Below, piece by piece: positions 18,493 through 27,280 of a stretch of DNA of 64,000 bases (its first letter is position 1; each line of letters starts with the position of its first letter). Under the pieces are notes generated by a model that had not been told where the DNA came from, ran no database searches, and saw nothing but the letters and a program-made list of their open reading frames with translations. The position numbers and the translations under genes are program-made. Origin of the DNA: Pseudomaricurvus sp033283335 (lineage in GTDB: Bacteria > Pseudomonadota > Gammaproteobacteria > Pseudomonadales > Cellvibrionaceae); assembly GCA_033283335.1 (NCBI GenBank), contig JAWMQP010000002.1, positions 310,001-374,000 on the forward strand, written 5' to 3'.

Positions 18493-19920
18493 ATGCGTGA
18501 ATCATTACAGTTTTACATTGATGGTCAGTGGGTTGACCCCATTGAACTGAAAACCGTAGATACCATTAATCCGGCAACAGAAGCCGTCTCGGGTAAAATT
18601 GCCCTGGGTTCTGAAGCGGATGTGGACAAGGCAGTTAAAGCCGCCCGCAAAGCCTTCCCTGGCTGGTCACAGAGCAGCCGGGAAGAGCGTCTGGCTTTGT
18701 TTGAACGGATCATGGAAGAGTTCAATAAGCGTGTCGGCGATCTGGCTGAGGCCGTCACCGTAGAAATGGGCGCGCCGAAAGAGTTGGCCAACGGCTTCCA
18801 GGTGGGTCTGGGTCTGGGGCATCTCAATACCGCCATTGAGGTGCTGAAACAGTTTCCTTTCGAAGAGCAGCAGGGCGAGACCCTGATCGTGCAAGAACCC
18901 ATCGGGGTCTGCGGTTTAATCACTCCCTGGAACTGGCCAGTGAACCAGGTTACCGTGAAAGTGTTTCCAGCCCTGGCCGCAGGTTGTACGGTGGTGTTGA
19001 AACCTTCCCAGGAATCCCACTACTCGGCTCAAGTGCTGGCAGAAATTCTTGACGCCGCCGGTGTTCCGGCAGGTGTGTTCAATATGGTGCAGGGTAAGGG
19101 TTCAGTAATTGGTGTGGCCTTGTCCGAACACCCCGATGTGGATCTGGTGTCCATCACCGGCTCAGAAACCGCCGGTGTGGATGTGGCGGCCAGGGCAGCA
19201 AAAACCGTCAAACGGGTATGTCAGGAGCTTGGCGGTAAAGGCCCCAACATTATTTTGGATGATGAAAACTTCGCTGCCAACGTCAGCGGCGGTGTCAGCA
19301 GTATGATGCTGAACTCAGGCCAGACCTGCAGTGCGCCTTCACGTATGCTGGTGCCTAATTCCCGTATGCAAGAAGCCATTGAAATCGCCAAAGCGTCGGC
19401 TGAACAGGTGACCGTGGGTGATCCAACCGGCGATGTGTATATGGGCCCGGTGGTATCGGAAAAGCAGTTTGATTCCATTCAGCGCCTTATTCATATTGGC
19501 ATTGAAGAAGGTGCCGAAGTGATTGCGGGTGGACCAGGGCGACCCGATGGCCTGGCCAAAGGCTTCTATGTGAAGCCAACGGTTTTTGCCAAGGTCGACA
19601 ATAAAATGACCATTGCCCAGGAAGAAATCTTTGGTCCGGTTTTGGTAATGATTGGCTACGACGATATCGATCACGCCATCGATATTGCCAACGATACCGA
19701 GTTTGGTCTGGCGGGTTTTGTTGCCGGTGCTGACCTGGATCTGTGTCGATCTGTGGCAAAACGCGTGCGCGCCGGTTCGTTGGCCATCAACGGTGGGTTT
19801 GACTTTAATGCGCCGTTTGGTGGTTACAAGAAGAGCGGAAACGGTCGAGAGTGGGGCGAGCACGGCTTCCATGAATACCTGGAAGTCAAGGCGATCCTTG
19901 GGTACGCACCACAGCAGTAA
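18493..19920 (+). CDS. NAD(P)-dependent aldehyde dehydrogenase
   Basis: A 475-residue aldehyde dehydrogenase. Visible family features are PWNWPVNQ (cofactor-binding Asn region), the general-base Glu in CQELGGKGPN (about residue 245) and the catalytic Cys in NSGQTCSAPSRM (about 277). EEIFGPVL lies further on. It is the last gene of the BVMO-Rieske-ThDP operon, 36 bases after the ThDP gene and before a strong hairpin. It would oxidise the aldehyde released upstream in the pathway to an acid for CoA activation. Confidence 0.95.
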   Translation: MRESLQFYIDGQWVDPIELKTVDTINPATEAVSGKIALGSEADVDKAVKAARKAFPGWSQSSREERLALFERIMEEFNKRVGDLAEAVTVEMGAPKELANGFQVGLGLGHLNTAIEVLKQFPFEEQQGETLIVQEPIGVCGLITPWNWPVNQVTVKVFPALAAGCTVVLKPSQESHYSAQVLAEILDAAGVPAGVFNMVQGKGSVIGVALSEHPDVDLVSITGSETAGVDVAARAAKTVKRVCQELGGKGPNIILDDENFAANVSGGVSSMMLNSGQTCSAPSRMLVPNSRMQEAIEIAKASAEQVTVGDPTGDVYMGPVVSEKQFDSIQRLIHIGIEEGAEVIAGGPGRPDGLAKGFYVKPTVFAKVDNKMTIAQEEIFGPVLVMIGYDDIDHAIDIANDTEFGLAGFVAGADLDLCRSVAKRVRAGSLAINGGFDFNAPFGGYKKSGNGREWGEHGFHEYLEVKAILGYAPQQ

Positions 19921-19933
19921 TCGACAGGAGTAA

Positions 19934-19966
19934 CACGCTCATTCTTATCTGATAAGGATGAGCGTG
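19934..19966. terminator. Long hairpin between convergent genes, likely bidirectional terminator
   Basis: The arms CACGCTCATTCTTATC (19934-19949) and GATAAGGATGAGCGTG (19951-19966) pair over 16 positions with one G-T wobble. The hairpin lies 14 bases after the aldehyde dehydrogenase stop and 6 bases from the end of the convergent gene. No clear T-run follows on either side, so the terminator role is inferred from stem length and position. Confidence 0.7.
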
Positions 19967-19972
19967 ATGTAT

Positions 19973-20608
19973 TTACTGGGCCAGCATACGGTCGCGGATT
20001 ACAGGGTCCAGGTCGGCGGCACCGGGTTCGGCGGGGATATTGTAGGTATTGATGGCGGTTGCCATCATGCCATACACACCAACCACAAAAATCAGATCCA
20101 GTATCTGTTCGTGGCTTAAACGCTTGGATAAACGTTCCCAGGTATCGTCGCTGAGGCGGGAATCAAAATGCAGTTCATCCACAGCGCGGATGAAATCGGC
20201 ATCTTCCTCGCTCCAGCCCTCGGCGTCTGAACTCTGTTGTAAACGCTCCAGCTCCGCGTCGGTCAGGCCTGCCCGACGGCCAAGGATAAGGTGCTGGCCA
20301 AATTCGTATTCAGACTTGGTTAACCAGCCGATGCGCAGTATCAGCAGTTCCCGCTCGCGGAAGGACAGGGCGGAATCGGCGGCGACGTGTTTGTTCAGCG
20401 TGAGAAACGCCTTGGCCAGTTTTGGATAAGTAGCGAAGAAACCGAGGACGTGCATGCCTCGAATGTCCTCACTGTTTTCATTCCAGCGGTCAAGTACAAA
20501 ATTCATACTGCTGGGAAACGCCCCAAGTGCATCGAGAATTTCTTCGTTCCACTCTGAGGGCAAGATGGGTTCGATGCGCGGGGTGGGTTTTTCAGACGTG
20601 TTGGACAT
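19973..20608 (-). CDS. Carboxymuconolactone decarboxylase (AhpD-like) family protein
   Basis: A 211-residue helical protein of the CMD family (LSFRERELLILRIGWLTKSEYEFGQH). The CXXC pair of AhpD-type peroxidases is absent. The EFGQH segment keeps Glu and His, as in many uncharacterised members found in catabolic clusters. GGAG precedes the start. It is read toward the BVMO operon and divergently from the acyl-CoA synthetase. Activity unknown. Confidence 0.85.
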   Translation of the reverse strand: MSNTSEKPTPRIEPILPSEWNEEILDALGAFPSSMNFVLDRWNENSEDIRGMHVLGFFATYPKLAKAFLTLNKHVAADSALSFRERELLILRIGWLTKSEYEFGQHLILGRRAGLTDAELERLQQSSDAEGWSEEDADFIRAVDELHFDSRLSDDTWERLSKRLSHEQILDLIFVVGVYGMMATAINTYNIPAEPGAADLDPVIRDRMLAQ

Positions 20609-20637
20609 GAGTGGCTCCAGGTTGGTGTTATTGTGAA

Positions 20638-20654
20638 TATCATGATTAATGATA
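20638..20654. promoter_or_regulatory. Inverted repeat TATCAT-N5-ATGATA upstream of the CMD-family gene
   Basis: A perfect six-base inverted repeat lies 30 bases before the minus-strand start at 20608, inside an AT-rich region between divergent genes. Its position suits an operator. The regulator is unknown and none is encoded nearby. Confidence 0.35.
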
Positions 20655-20864
20655 AAAAACTGCAGCTCTAATGTCCTCAGAAGTTTTATTTTTTTCGAAC
20701 AAATATTTTAAAGACAGTTACATCAATTTATCATCGGAGTCATTGTTAGACGGTTGGAAGAAAAATTCGCTATCACTTTACCGTTTAAATTTGACCGTGG
20801 TAAAAACTGTATTTGCTTAACTACATTGATATAAACAGCAAAATAAGATGTGAGGGAGTGATTC

Positions 20865-22559
20865 ATGGCACTTGAAGCAAGTTCGTCCGTTCAGCCATTA
20901 TCGATTATTACCGGGCCTGCCATTAACGAAGAAAATCTGGGTCCGCTCACGATGGGAGGCTTCATCGAGGAAGTGGCCAAGCGTTTTGGCGAGCGCGAGG
21001 CAATGTGCTGGAAAGATTTCTCCGGTGAAACACGACGCTGGAGTTACAATGACATGTACACCGAATGCCGCAAGGTGGCAAGTGCCCTGTTGGCGGCGGG
21101 TGCGGGTAAAGACACCCGTGTTGGCATCTTGTTGAGTAACCGTCCGGAATGGATATTCGGCGCCTTCGGTACGGCAATGGCGGGCGCTACGGTGGTGGCC
21201 CTGAATACATTTTCCACCCAGCAGGAGTTGAGTTATCAGCTGAAGACCGCGGATATCGAAGTGTTGATTCTGGAAGAAGCGGTCGCCTCGAAAAAATTCG
21301 TTGAGGAAATCCACGCACTGTGTCCGGTGGTGTCAACCAGTGAACCTGGTGCTTTGTTTACACCGGAATTTCCCTTTTTACGCCGGGTGGTGTGCGCTGA
21401 CTTTTCAGAGACCCGCAAAGGTGTGCAGGGGTGGACGGAATTTCTGGGCATGGGTAGCCGCGTGTCCCCAGCCATGATCGACGCGACCCTGCAGGCCTGT
21501 TGTCCCCTCGATCGAGGTTTGATCTTCTTTTCCTCAGGCTCAACAGCTCTGCCCAAGGCAATCCAGCAATCCCAGCGTGCAGCGATTCTGCAATGCTGGC
21601 GGTTTGGTCACTGGTTTGATGTGGATGCGGATGTGCGGACCTGGAACGCCAACGGATTTTTCTTCTCCGGCAATTTTGCCATGGCCTTTGGCAGCACCTT
21701 AAGCGTTGGCGGCTGTCTGGTGTTGCAGCGCTACTTTGACCCGGACGAAGCACTGGAGCTGTTCCTGACTGAAAAGGTCACCCTACCGTTGTTGTGGCCA
21801 CATCAGGAAGCCCGACTGACCGAATGCCCGGGTTGGCTGGAAGCGGATCTGTCGTTTATGACCTACGTGGATGCCAACCTGACCTTGCAATCCCATCCTT
21901 CCATCAACAGCCAGTGGCTCCAGCCCAACGGTTTTGGCATGACCGAAACTTTTACCTTTGTTGCCGGTGCGCGGGGACGGGACATCACCGATGGCAGTAA
22001 CGGCCCGGTATTGCCAGGCAACACCGTCAAAATTGTGGACCCTTTCACCGGTGATACGGTGCCTGTGGGCGAGACCGGCGAAATTGTGGTGAAAGGCCCT
22101 ACCCTGATGATGGGCTACCTGAAAATAGCGCCTGAGGATACCTTCGATGGCGAAGGCTTTATCCATACCGCCGATGGCGGCTATGTCAATGAAGCGGGCA
22201 ACCTGTTCTGGAAAGGACGCCTGGGGGATATTATCAAAACCGGAGGGGCGAATGTATCCCCGGCCGAAATTGACGCCGTTCTTGTAGAGCACCCGGCCAT
22301 TCAAAGCGTGTTCACGGTCGGGGTGCCACACGATACCCTGGGTGAAATTGTGGTGTCCTGCGTGCTGCTGCGCGATGGTCATTCGCTGGATGAAGATGGC
22401 CTGAGGCGGTTCGCCAAAGAGGCTCTGGCCAGCTACAAGGTGCCGCGCCGAGTGTTGTTCTTTGACGAGCCCGAGTTGCCCATGACCGGCAGCAACAAAA
22501 TTCGTCGACCAGAGCTGAAAAAAATCGCGGCTGAGCGTTTGGAAACGCTTGAGGCGTGA
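20865..22559 (+). CDS. AMP-binding acyl-CoA synthetase
   Basis: A 564-residue member of the adenylate-forming ligase family. The phosphate loop is FFSSGSTALPKA (about residue 224). NGFGMTET is the A5 motif, and the later hinge region reads KGRLGDIIKTGGANVSPAEID. The C-terminal Lys in MTGSNKIRR is the catalytic lysine of the second half reaction. It would activate a carboxylic acid with ATP and CoA. GAGGGAG precedes the ATG. It sits next to malonyl-CoA decarboxylase; substrate not evident. Confidence 0.92.
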   Translation: MALEASSSVQPLSIITGPAINEENLGPLTMGGFIEEVAKRFGEREAMCWKDFSGETRRWSYNDMYTECRKVASALLAAGAGKDTRVGILLSNRPEWIFGAFGTAMAGATVVALNTFSTQQELSYQLKTADIEVLILEEAVASKKFVEEIHALCPVVSTSEPGALFTPEFPFLRRVVCADFSETRKGVQGWTEFLGMGSRVSPAMIDATLQACCPLDRGLIFFSSGSTALPKAIQQSQRAAILQCWRFGHWFDVDADVRTWNANGFFFSGNFAMAFGSTLSVGGCLVLQRYFDPDEALELFLTEKVTLPLLWPHQEARLTECPGWLEADLSFMTYVDANLTLQSHPSINSQWLQPNGFGMTETFTFVAGARGRDITDGSNGPVLPGNTVKIVDPFTGDTVPVGETGEIVVKGPTLMMGYLKIAPEDTFDGEGFIHTADGGYVNEAGNLFWKGRLGDIIKTGGANVSPAEIDAVLVEHPAIQSVFTVGVPHDTLGEIVVSCVLLRDGHSLDEDGLRRFAKEALASYKVPRRVLFFDEPELPMTGSNKIRRPELKKIAAERLETLEA

Positions 22560-22591
22560 TGGGGAAGGTGGTGTCCACAGCCTGAATTGGT

Positions 22592-22609
22592 GGCGGCAAG
22601 ACTGCCGCC
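22592..22609. terminator. GC-rich hairpin after the acyl-CoA synthetase
   Basis: GGCGGCA (22592-22598) and TGCCGCC (22603-22609) form a perfect seven-base stem with a four-base loop, 33 bases after the plus-strand stop and before the end of a convergent gene. No T-run follows, so it is only a possible terminator. Confidence 0.4.
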
Positions 22610-22670
22610 CAACCCCTTCAGGACTGTGAATTAGTGTGTCAACGTCGTGAATCTCTTTAACATCCTGATT

Positions 22671-24017
22671 CTATTTAAAGAGTTTCAGGAATTCGGGGGA
22701 GACCGCAATTTCCCCTTCGTTGACGAAGGCCTCGTGGTTTTCTTCCACATGCTTGAGTTCGTAAGCGTAGTTGACCAGCAAGCCGGCGGATTGACGCAAG
22801 CCATTGGCCGAGGTGTCGCCAAGCCAGTTAAGGCGAGCGATACGGGCACCATTGCCGAGATGAAAGCGGGCCACGGGGTCGAGTGGCTTATCGCCTTTTT
22901 TGGCATGGTACAGGTAGTGGCTGCACAGCCGGATAAGCAACGGTTGTAACAGCTCGCAGGCGTCCTCATCCTGAACCCAGCTATCATGCCTCAAGATATC
23001 CAGCAGGTGTCGCTCCTTGTTGTTGATCAGGCCGCTGCTGTGATCCGCCATTTCCTTCGACAACCAGCGCTTGAAACCGGGTATGGGGGACAGGGTGGCA
23101 AAGTGTTTGAGTTGGGGAAGTTCCCGGCGTAGCTCCAGCACCACCTGCTTGATCAGAAAGTTACCGAAAGATATCCCTTTGAGGCCTTCCTGGCAGTTAC
23201 TGATACTGTAAAAAATGGCCGTATCAACCACATGGTCTTTGCCATTTCCATTGCCGTTACCATTCACATTGACTTTTTCCACGGCCTCTTCAGGTTTGGC
23301 CAACAGCGCCTGCACATTGCCGGCCATGCCTTTTACCAGAGCCACTTCAACAAAAATCAGTGGCTCGTCGTCGAGTGCTGGGTGGAAAAAAGCAAAACAG
23401 CGGCGATCATCTGCCAGCCGGCGGCGCAGGTCGTCCCAACCGCTCATCTCATGGACCGCTTCATACTCAATCAATTTTTCCAGAATTTTTGCGGGGGTAC
23501 TCCAGGAAATTTTTTCCAGGGTGAGGAAACCACGGTTAAACCAGGAAATCATCAAGTGCTTCAGGTCGTAATCGATCGCGGTTAAGTGGGGTTTTTTGTC
23601 GATAAACGATAGCAGTTGCTGCCGCATTTTGATCAGCGTCGCGGTGCCATCCGGGGCCATATTGATACGGCTGAACAGGCGCTGACGGGGCGCTTCTACA
23701 GCATGATAGAGTGCCCGGTAGGTATTAAGGTTGGTGTCTGTTTTAAAAGCCTCAGCACACTCTACAATACGTTTGGGGTCGGGGCTGAACTCCCGGTGTA
23801 GCAATTCAAAAAACGCTTCTCGCCCCTGCTCATCCAGGGAGCGGTAGCCTTTGACCACTTCGTGGGCAATGGCGGTACCCATAGCTTCGCCTTTACTGGT
23901 ACACAGGTCATGACACAGGCTGGCGAGAGGTTGCTGTTTTTCCTGCCGGATTCGACCGGGTAAAAATTGTCTGCCTGAGTCAGCGACTGAACTGACCCAC
24001 TGACTGAATTTCCTCAT
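22671..24017 (-). CDS. Malonyl-CoA decarboxylase
   Basis: A 448-residue MCD-family protein. Characteristic segments are CFAFFHPALDDEPLIFVEVAL, AIFYSISNCQEGLKGISFGN, LKHFATLSPIPGFKRWL and a C-terminal ARFHLGNGARIARLNWLGD. It would convert malonyl-CoA to acetyl-CoA, recycling malonate or malonyl-CoA from odd or cleaved side chains. The ATG at 24017 is preceded by CAGGAGT. The middle of the protein contains an Asn-Gly dipeptide run (VNVNGNGNGNGK) that looks like a slippage-prone linker. A strong terminator of the upstream operon lies only 35 bases before the start. Confidence 0.92.
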   Translation of the reverse strand: MRKFSQWVSSVADSGRQFLPGRIRQEKQQPLASLCHDLCTSKGEAMGTAIAHEVVKGYRSLDEQGREAFFELLHREFSPDPKRIVECAEAFKTDTNLNTYRALYHAVEAPRQRLFSRINMAPDGTATLIKMRQQLLSFIDKKPHLTAIDYDLKHLMISWFNRGFLTLEKISWSTPAKILEKLIEYEAVHEMSGWDDLRRRLADDRRCFAFFHPALDDEPLIFVEVALVKGMAGNVQALLAKPEEAVEKVNVNGNGNGNGKDHVVDTAIFYSISNCQEGLKGISFGNFLIKQVVLELRRELPQLKHFATLSPIPGFKRWLSKEMADHSSGLINNKERHLLDILRHDSWVQDEDACELLQPLLIRLCSHYLYHAKKGDKPLDPVARFHLGNGARIARLNWLGDTSANGLRQSAGLLVNYAYELKHVEENHEAFVNEGEIAVSPEFLKLFK

Positions 24018-24051
24018 GCAAGTAGACTCCTGATGGTGCTCATCGATTACC

Positions 24052-24079
24052 AAAAAAAGGCCGCAACATGTGCGGCCTT
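24052..24079 (-). terminator. Rho-independent terminator of the CoA-transferase operon
   Basis: On the minus strand the stem AAGGCCGCA/TGCGGCCTT (arms at 24057-24065 and 24071-24079) is followed by a run of seven T (24052-24058 on this strand as A). It stands 33 bases after the stop of the acyl-CoA synthetase and just before the malonyl-CoA decarboxylase start. Confidence 0.9.
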
Positions 24080-24111
24080 GAACTGAAAGCTTTGATAGTT
24101 ACAGGTACAGT

Positions 24112-25602
24112 TTAGTCCTGAAACAGCTTGCGGACCTCACGACGTAACAATTTACCCATTTCGTTATAGGGCAACTCGTCCACCTGGATAATGCGTTCGG
24201 GAACCCGTGACGAGCGTAATTTCTCTTTGATCAGCTGGCGTAACTCATCATCAGCTGGTGTGCCCTGGCCAGCTTTGGTTACGAATGCAACGGCTACGGC
24301 CTCGCCCCATTCCACCGAGGGGGCTCCCACGGCAACGGCATCGGCAATGGCCGGGTGTGCGGTCAGAACATCTTCAATCTCACCGGGAGAGATATTCTCA
24401 CCGCCGCGCACAATCACATCGTCAGCGCGACCGGCGAGGAACAAATAACCTTCCTCATCCAGATAACCGGCATCGCGGGTGGGGAACCAGCCTTCTGCAT
24501 CGAGGACGCTTTTCTCACGGTATTCTCCAGAGACCTGTTCGCCGCGCACGTAAATCTCACCGCGTTCGCCAGCGCCCAGAACTCGCCCTTCATCATCGCG
24601 GATTTCCAATTCGATAGTGGGCAGCGGTTTGCCCACCGAGCCAAGCCGTGCCTGCACCGCCGGGTCATTGGACTGATGGGCTGTGCGATGATCTTCCGGG
24701 GTCAGCAGGGCAATGGTGGAACTGGTTTCGGTCAAGCCGTAGGCGTTGGTGAAGTTACAGTTCGGGAACAGATCCAGGGCACGGGCAATCAATTCAGGTG
24801 GCATGCGGCCGCCGCCGTAGGCAATGGATTGTACCGAGGGCAGGGTCGCATTACCGGTTTCGTCCATGCGCTCGATAATACGGGCAAGCATGGTGGGGAC
24901 CAGGAAGGCGTTAGTGACCTGCTCCTCTGCGGCAAGTTTCAGCCAGGTATCGGGGTCAAATGCCGGCAGTAACACGATCCGGCGCATGGAATAGAAAGAA
25001 CTCAACAGCGCCGAGATACCGGCAATATGGTAAGGCGGTACACACACCAGCTGGGCGTCGGTCTCTTCGGCGGTCATAAATTCATAGGCGCCGAGGATAT
25101 AGCCCAACAAGTTGGTGTGACGCAGCAATGCAGCCTTTGGTGCGGCAGTAGTGCCACTGGTAAAGATCTGCGCGGCGATGCCTTCTCCGTCACGTTCCTC
25201 GCCGGAGGCGCCATCAGCAGCGGCTTCGGCAGCAGCGACAAAGTCCTCGCGGGTCGCGCAGGTATGGCCTTGACTCAGGCGGTTGGTGCGTTCGACATCA
25301 CCGATTACATAGGAAGGGGCAATGCGGTCCAGCAGGGCAGCCAGCGCTTCGTCCGCCAAACGGTAGTTGAGTGGCACGTAAGGAATACCGGCCATGGCGG
25401 CGCCAAACAGGGCAATAGGGGCCGCTTCACTGCTTTCATCCAGCAAGGCCACGTGTGAGCAGCCACTGTTTACAAACACTTCGGCAGCACCTTTGGCCGC
25501 TTCATGCAATTGACCGTAAGTCCAGCGGCGACCGTCACAAACCAGGCCGACTCGATCCGGGCCGGCTTCAGCGGCCATTTGTAAGATCAGTACTATGTTC
25601 AT
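24112..25602 (-). CDS. AMP-binding acyl-CoA synthetase (second)
   Basis: A 496-residue adenylate-forming ligase. The phosphate loop is IFTSGTTAAPKAAL (about residue 148). NAYGLTETSS is the A5 motif, FPTRDAGYLDEEGYLFLAGRADD is the hinge, RGGENISPGEIE follows, and the catalytic Lys lies in YNEMGKLLRR near the C-terminus. It is last in an operon with a CoA-transferase and a small cysteine-containing protein, closed by a strong terminator. Its ATG lies within a tandem repeat that carries extra ATGAAC copies upstream. Confidence 0.93.
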   Translation of the reverse strand: MNIVLILQMAAEAGPDRVGLVCDGRRWTYGQLHEAAKGAAEVFVNSGCSHVALLDESSEAAPIALFGAAMAGIPYVPLNYRLADEALAALLDRIAPSYVIGDVERTNRLSQGHTCATREDFVAAAEAAADGASGEERDGEGIAAQIFTSGTTAAPKAALLRHTNLLGYILGAYEFMTAEETDAQLVCVPPYHIAGISALLSSFYSMRRIVLLPAFDPDTWLKLAAEEQVTNAFLVPTMLARIIERMDETGNATLPSVQSIAYGGGRMPPELIARALDLFPNCNFTNAYGLTETSSTIALLTPEDHRTAHQSNDPAVQARLGSVGKPLPTIELEIRDDEGRVLGAGERGEIYVRGEQVSGEYREKSVLDAEGWFPTRDAGYLDEEGYLFLAGRADDVIVRGGENISPGEIEDVLTAHPAIADAVAVGAPSVEWGEAVAVAFVTKAGQGTPADDELRQLIKEKLRSSRVPERIIQVDELPYNEMGKLLRREVRKLFQD

Positions 25603-25658
25603 ATAAAAACTACGTTCATATCAAGACTAGGTTCATATCAAGACTAGGTTCTTATCAG
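25597..25658 (-). repeat. 17-bp tandem repeat covering the acyl-CoA synthetase start
   Basis: Units GTTCATATAAAAACTAC (25597-25613), GTTCATATCAAGACTAG (25614-25630 and 25631-25647) and a partial GTTCTTATCAG (25648-25658) follow one another. Read on the minus strand each complete unit carries ATGAAC, the same six bases that start the gene. The copies are out of frame with each other because the unit is 17 bases. Confidence 0.93.
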
Positions 25659-25684
25659 TTCACAAATCAGGTCGAGACTGCAGA

Positions 25685-25975
25685 TTAGTCAGACGATGGC
25701 AGTGGCTTGGCGTCTTTGGTCGGCAGGGTTTTGCCGTCAATGGCCAGTGAGCCTTCACCGGCTTTAACGCACAGCAGTTCAACCGTACCGTCCTCATTGA
25801 CGTAACGTTTTCCCATCAGGGTGCCACTGGCAAAGTCCGGGTTGACGCTGCCTTTGTCATCAGAGCCTTCAGCGGTCATGGGTGCACCACCGCATTCGAC
25901 CACCAGATCGCTGCCTTTAATGACCATAACTTCGGTGTTACAAACGGTGCTTTTCAGTTTTGTTCCTGGTTTCAT
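25685..25975 (-). CDS. Small cysteine-containing protein of unknown function
   Basis: A protein of 96 residues if started at the ATG at 25975 (GCGAGAG upstream). It has three Cys, in KSTVCNTEV, VECGGAPM and VELLCVKAG, and looks like a small beta-rich domain without signal peptide or membrane segment. It lies 49 bases after the CoA-transferase and 82 bases before the acyl-CoA synthetase, so it is probably part of that operon. I do not recognise a characterised family. A metal-binding or accessory role is only a guess from the Cys pattern. Confidence 0.65.
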   Translation of the reverse strand: MKPGTKLKSTVCNTEVMVIKGSDLVVECGGAPMTAEGSDDKGSVNPDFASGTLMGKRYVNEDGTVELLCVKAGEGSLAIDGKTLPTKDAKPLPSSD

Positions 25976-26024
25976 AGTACTCTCGCTCACTACTAAAGGC
26001 ATTCAGATTCGTATCAGTAAAGGA

Positions 26025-27251
26025 TCAGGCAATGGCGCCTTTGGATTTCAATTCTTCGATCTTGTCCCACTCCATACCCAGCTCCATCAACACAAGCTCG
26101 GTGTGCTCAGAGGCGAGTGGCGCGCGGTCTGTCTTCACCGGCTCGTGGTTGAACTGTACCGGTCCGCGAACAAGTTTGATCGGCTCACCACCGTCGGAGG
26201 CTTCCACTTCAAACAGCATATCATTGGCCAGGGCTTGCTCGTCGGAGGCGATATCCAACAGGCTTTGTACCGGAGCCCACTGGCCGGAATAGGTTTTCAG
26301 GTGCTCGCGCCAGTACTGGAAGTCTTTCTCGGCAAACGCCGCGACGATGATTTCACTGGCGGCTTCCCAGTTTTTCATAAGACTCTCAACACTGGAGAAG
26401 CGTTCATCATCGGCGCATTCGGCGCGGCCAATGTGCTCAAAGAAGTTCTTGATGTGCGGGCCGGGTGTCAATGTGCACAGATTAATGACACCACCGTCGG
26501 CGGCGTAATAGTTACCCATCAGCGGGTTGCCTGGGTTGGCCCCCGACTGTGGCATACGGTTGCCCATCACTTGGCCGGTTTCGATACCCATATCAATGGA
26601 GGTGCCGGATGCCCACCAGGCGGTACTCAACAGGGAGACGTCCAGCTCAATGGCTTCGCCAGTGCGCTCACGGTGGAAAAGAGCCGCGGAGATACCGCCA
26701 GCGATGTTCATACCACCGATAGAGTCACCAAACGCAGGGATGCCCTGGGAAATGGGGCCACCCAACTCTTTGGGAGACATCGCATCGGCAATGCCGCTGC
26801 GGTTCCAGAAGGCAGTGCCGTCAAAACCACCGACATCACGCTCGGGTCCCTTGTCGCCGAAAGCGCTGCCACGAGCGTATATGATGTTGGGGTTTACTGC
26901 GCGAATATGTTCAATATCAAAGCCCATTTTCTGGCGCTGGCGAGGCAGGTAGTTGGTCAGGAAAACATCGGCGGTTTTGGCCAGCTCGTAGATGACTTCC
27001 ATACCTTCGGGGGTGGAGATATCAACCCCTACACTGCGTTTGCCGCGGTTGGGATGTTCGACAAAGGGACTGCGATTGGGGTTGGTGTCGACACCGCCCA
27101 TTTTTACGAAACCACGCTGGGTGTCGCCGCGAGTCGGATGCTCAATCTTGATCACATCGGCACCCCAGTCGGCGAGGATGGCTCCGGCGGCTGGTACAAA
27201 GGTAAACTGGGCTACCTCGAGGACTCTTACCCCTTTCATCACTTGCGTCAT
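26025..27251 (-). CDS. CaiB/BaiF-family CoA-transferase
   Basis: A 408-residue class III CoA-transferase. The N-terminus VRVLEVAQFTFVPAAGAILADWGADVIKIEHP is diagnostic when read in parts (LADWGADVIKIE). NPNIIYARGSAFGDKGP leads to the region of the catalytic Asp (RDVGGFDG), then GGISAALFHRERTG. It would move CoA between acyl donors and an acid substrate. GAAGGAGAG precedes the ATG. First gene of a minus-strand operon with the small Cys protein and the acyl-CoA synthetase. Confidence 0.94.
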   Translation of the reverse strand: MTQVMKGVRVLEVAQFTFVPAAGAILADWGADVIKIEHPTRGDTQRGFVKMGGVDTNPNRSPFVEHPNRGKRSVGVDISTPEGMEVIYELAKTADVFLTNYLPRQRQKMGFDIEHIRAVNPNIIYARGSAFGDKGPERDVGGFDGTAFWNRSGIADAMSPKELGGPISQGIPAFGDSIGGMNIAGGISAALFHRERTGEAIELDVSLLSTAWWASGTSIDMGIETGQVMGNRMPQSGANPGNPLMGNYYAADGGVINLCTLTPGPHIKNFFEHIGRAECADDERFSSVESLMKNWEAASEIIVAAFAEKDFQYWREHLKTYSGQWAPVQSLLDIASDEQALANDMLFEVEASDGGEPIKLVRGPVQFNHEPVKTDRAPLASEHTELVLMELGMEWDKIEELKSKGAIA

Positions 27252-27280
27252 TTCACTCTCCTTCGAGTCTCTTTTTTGTG

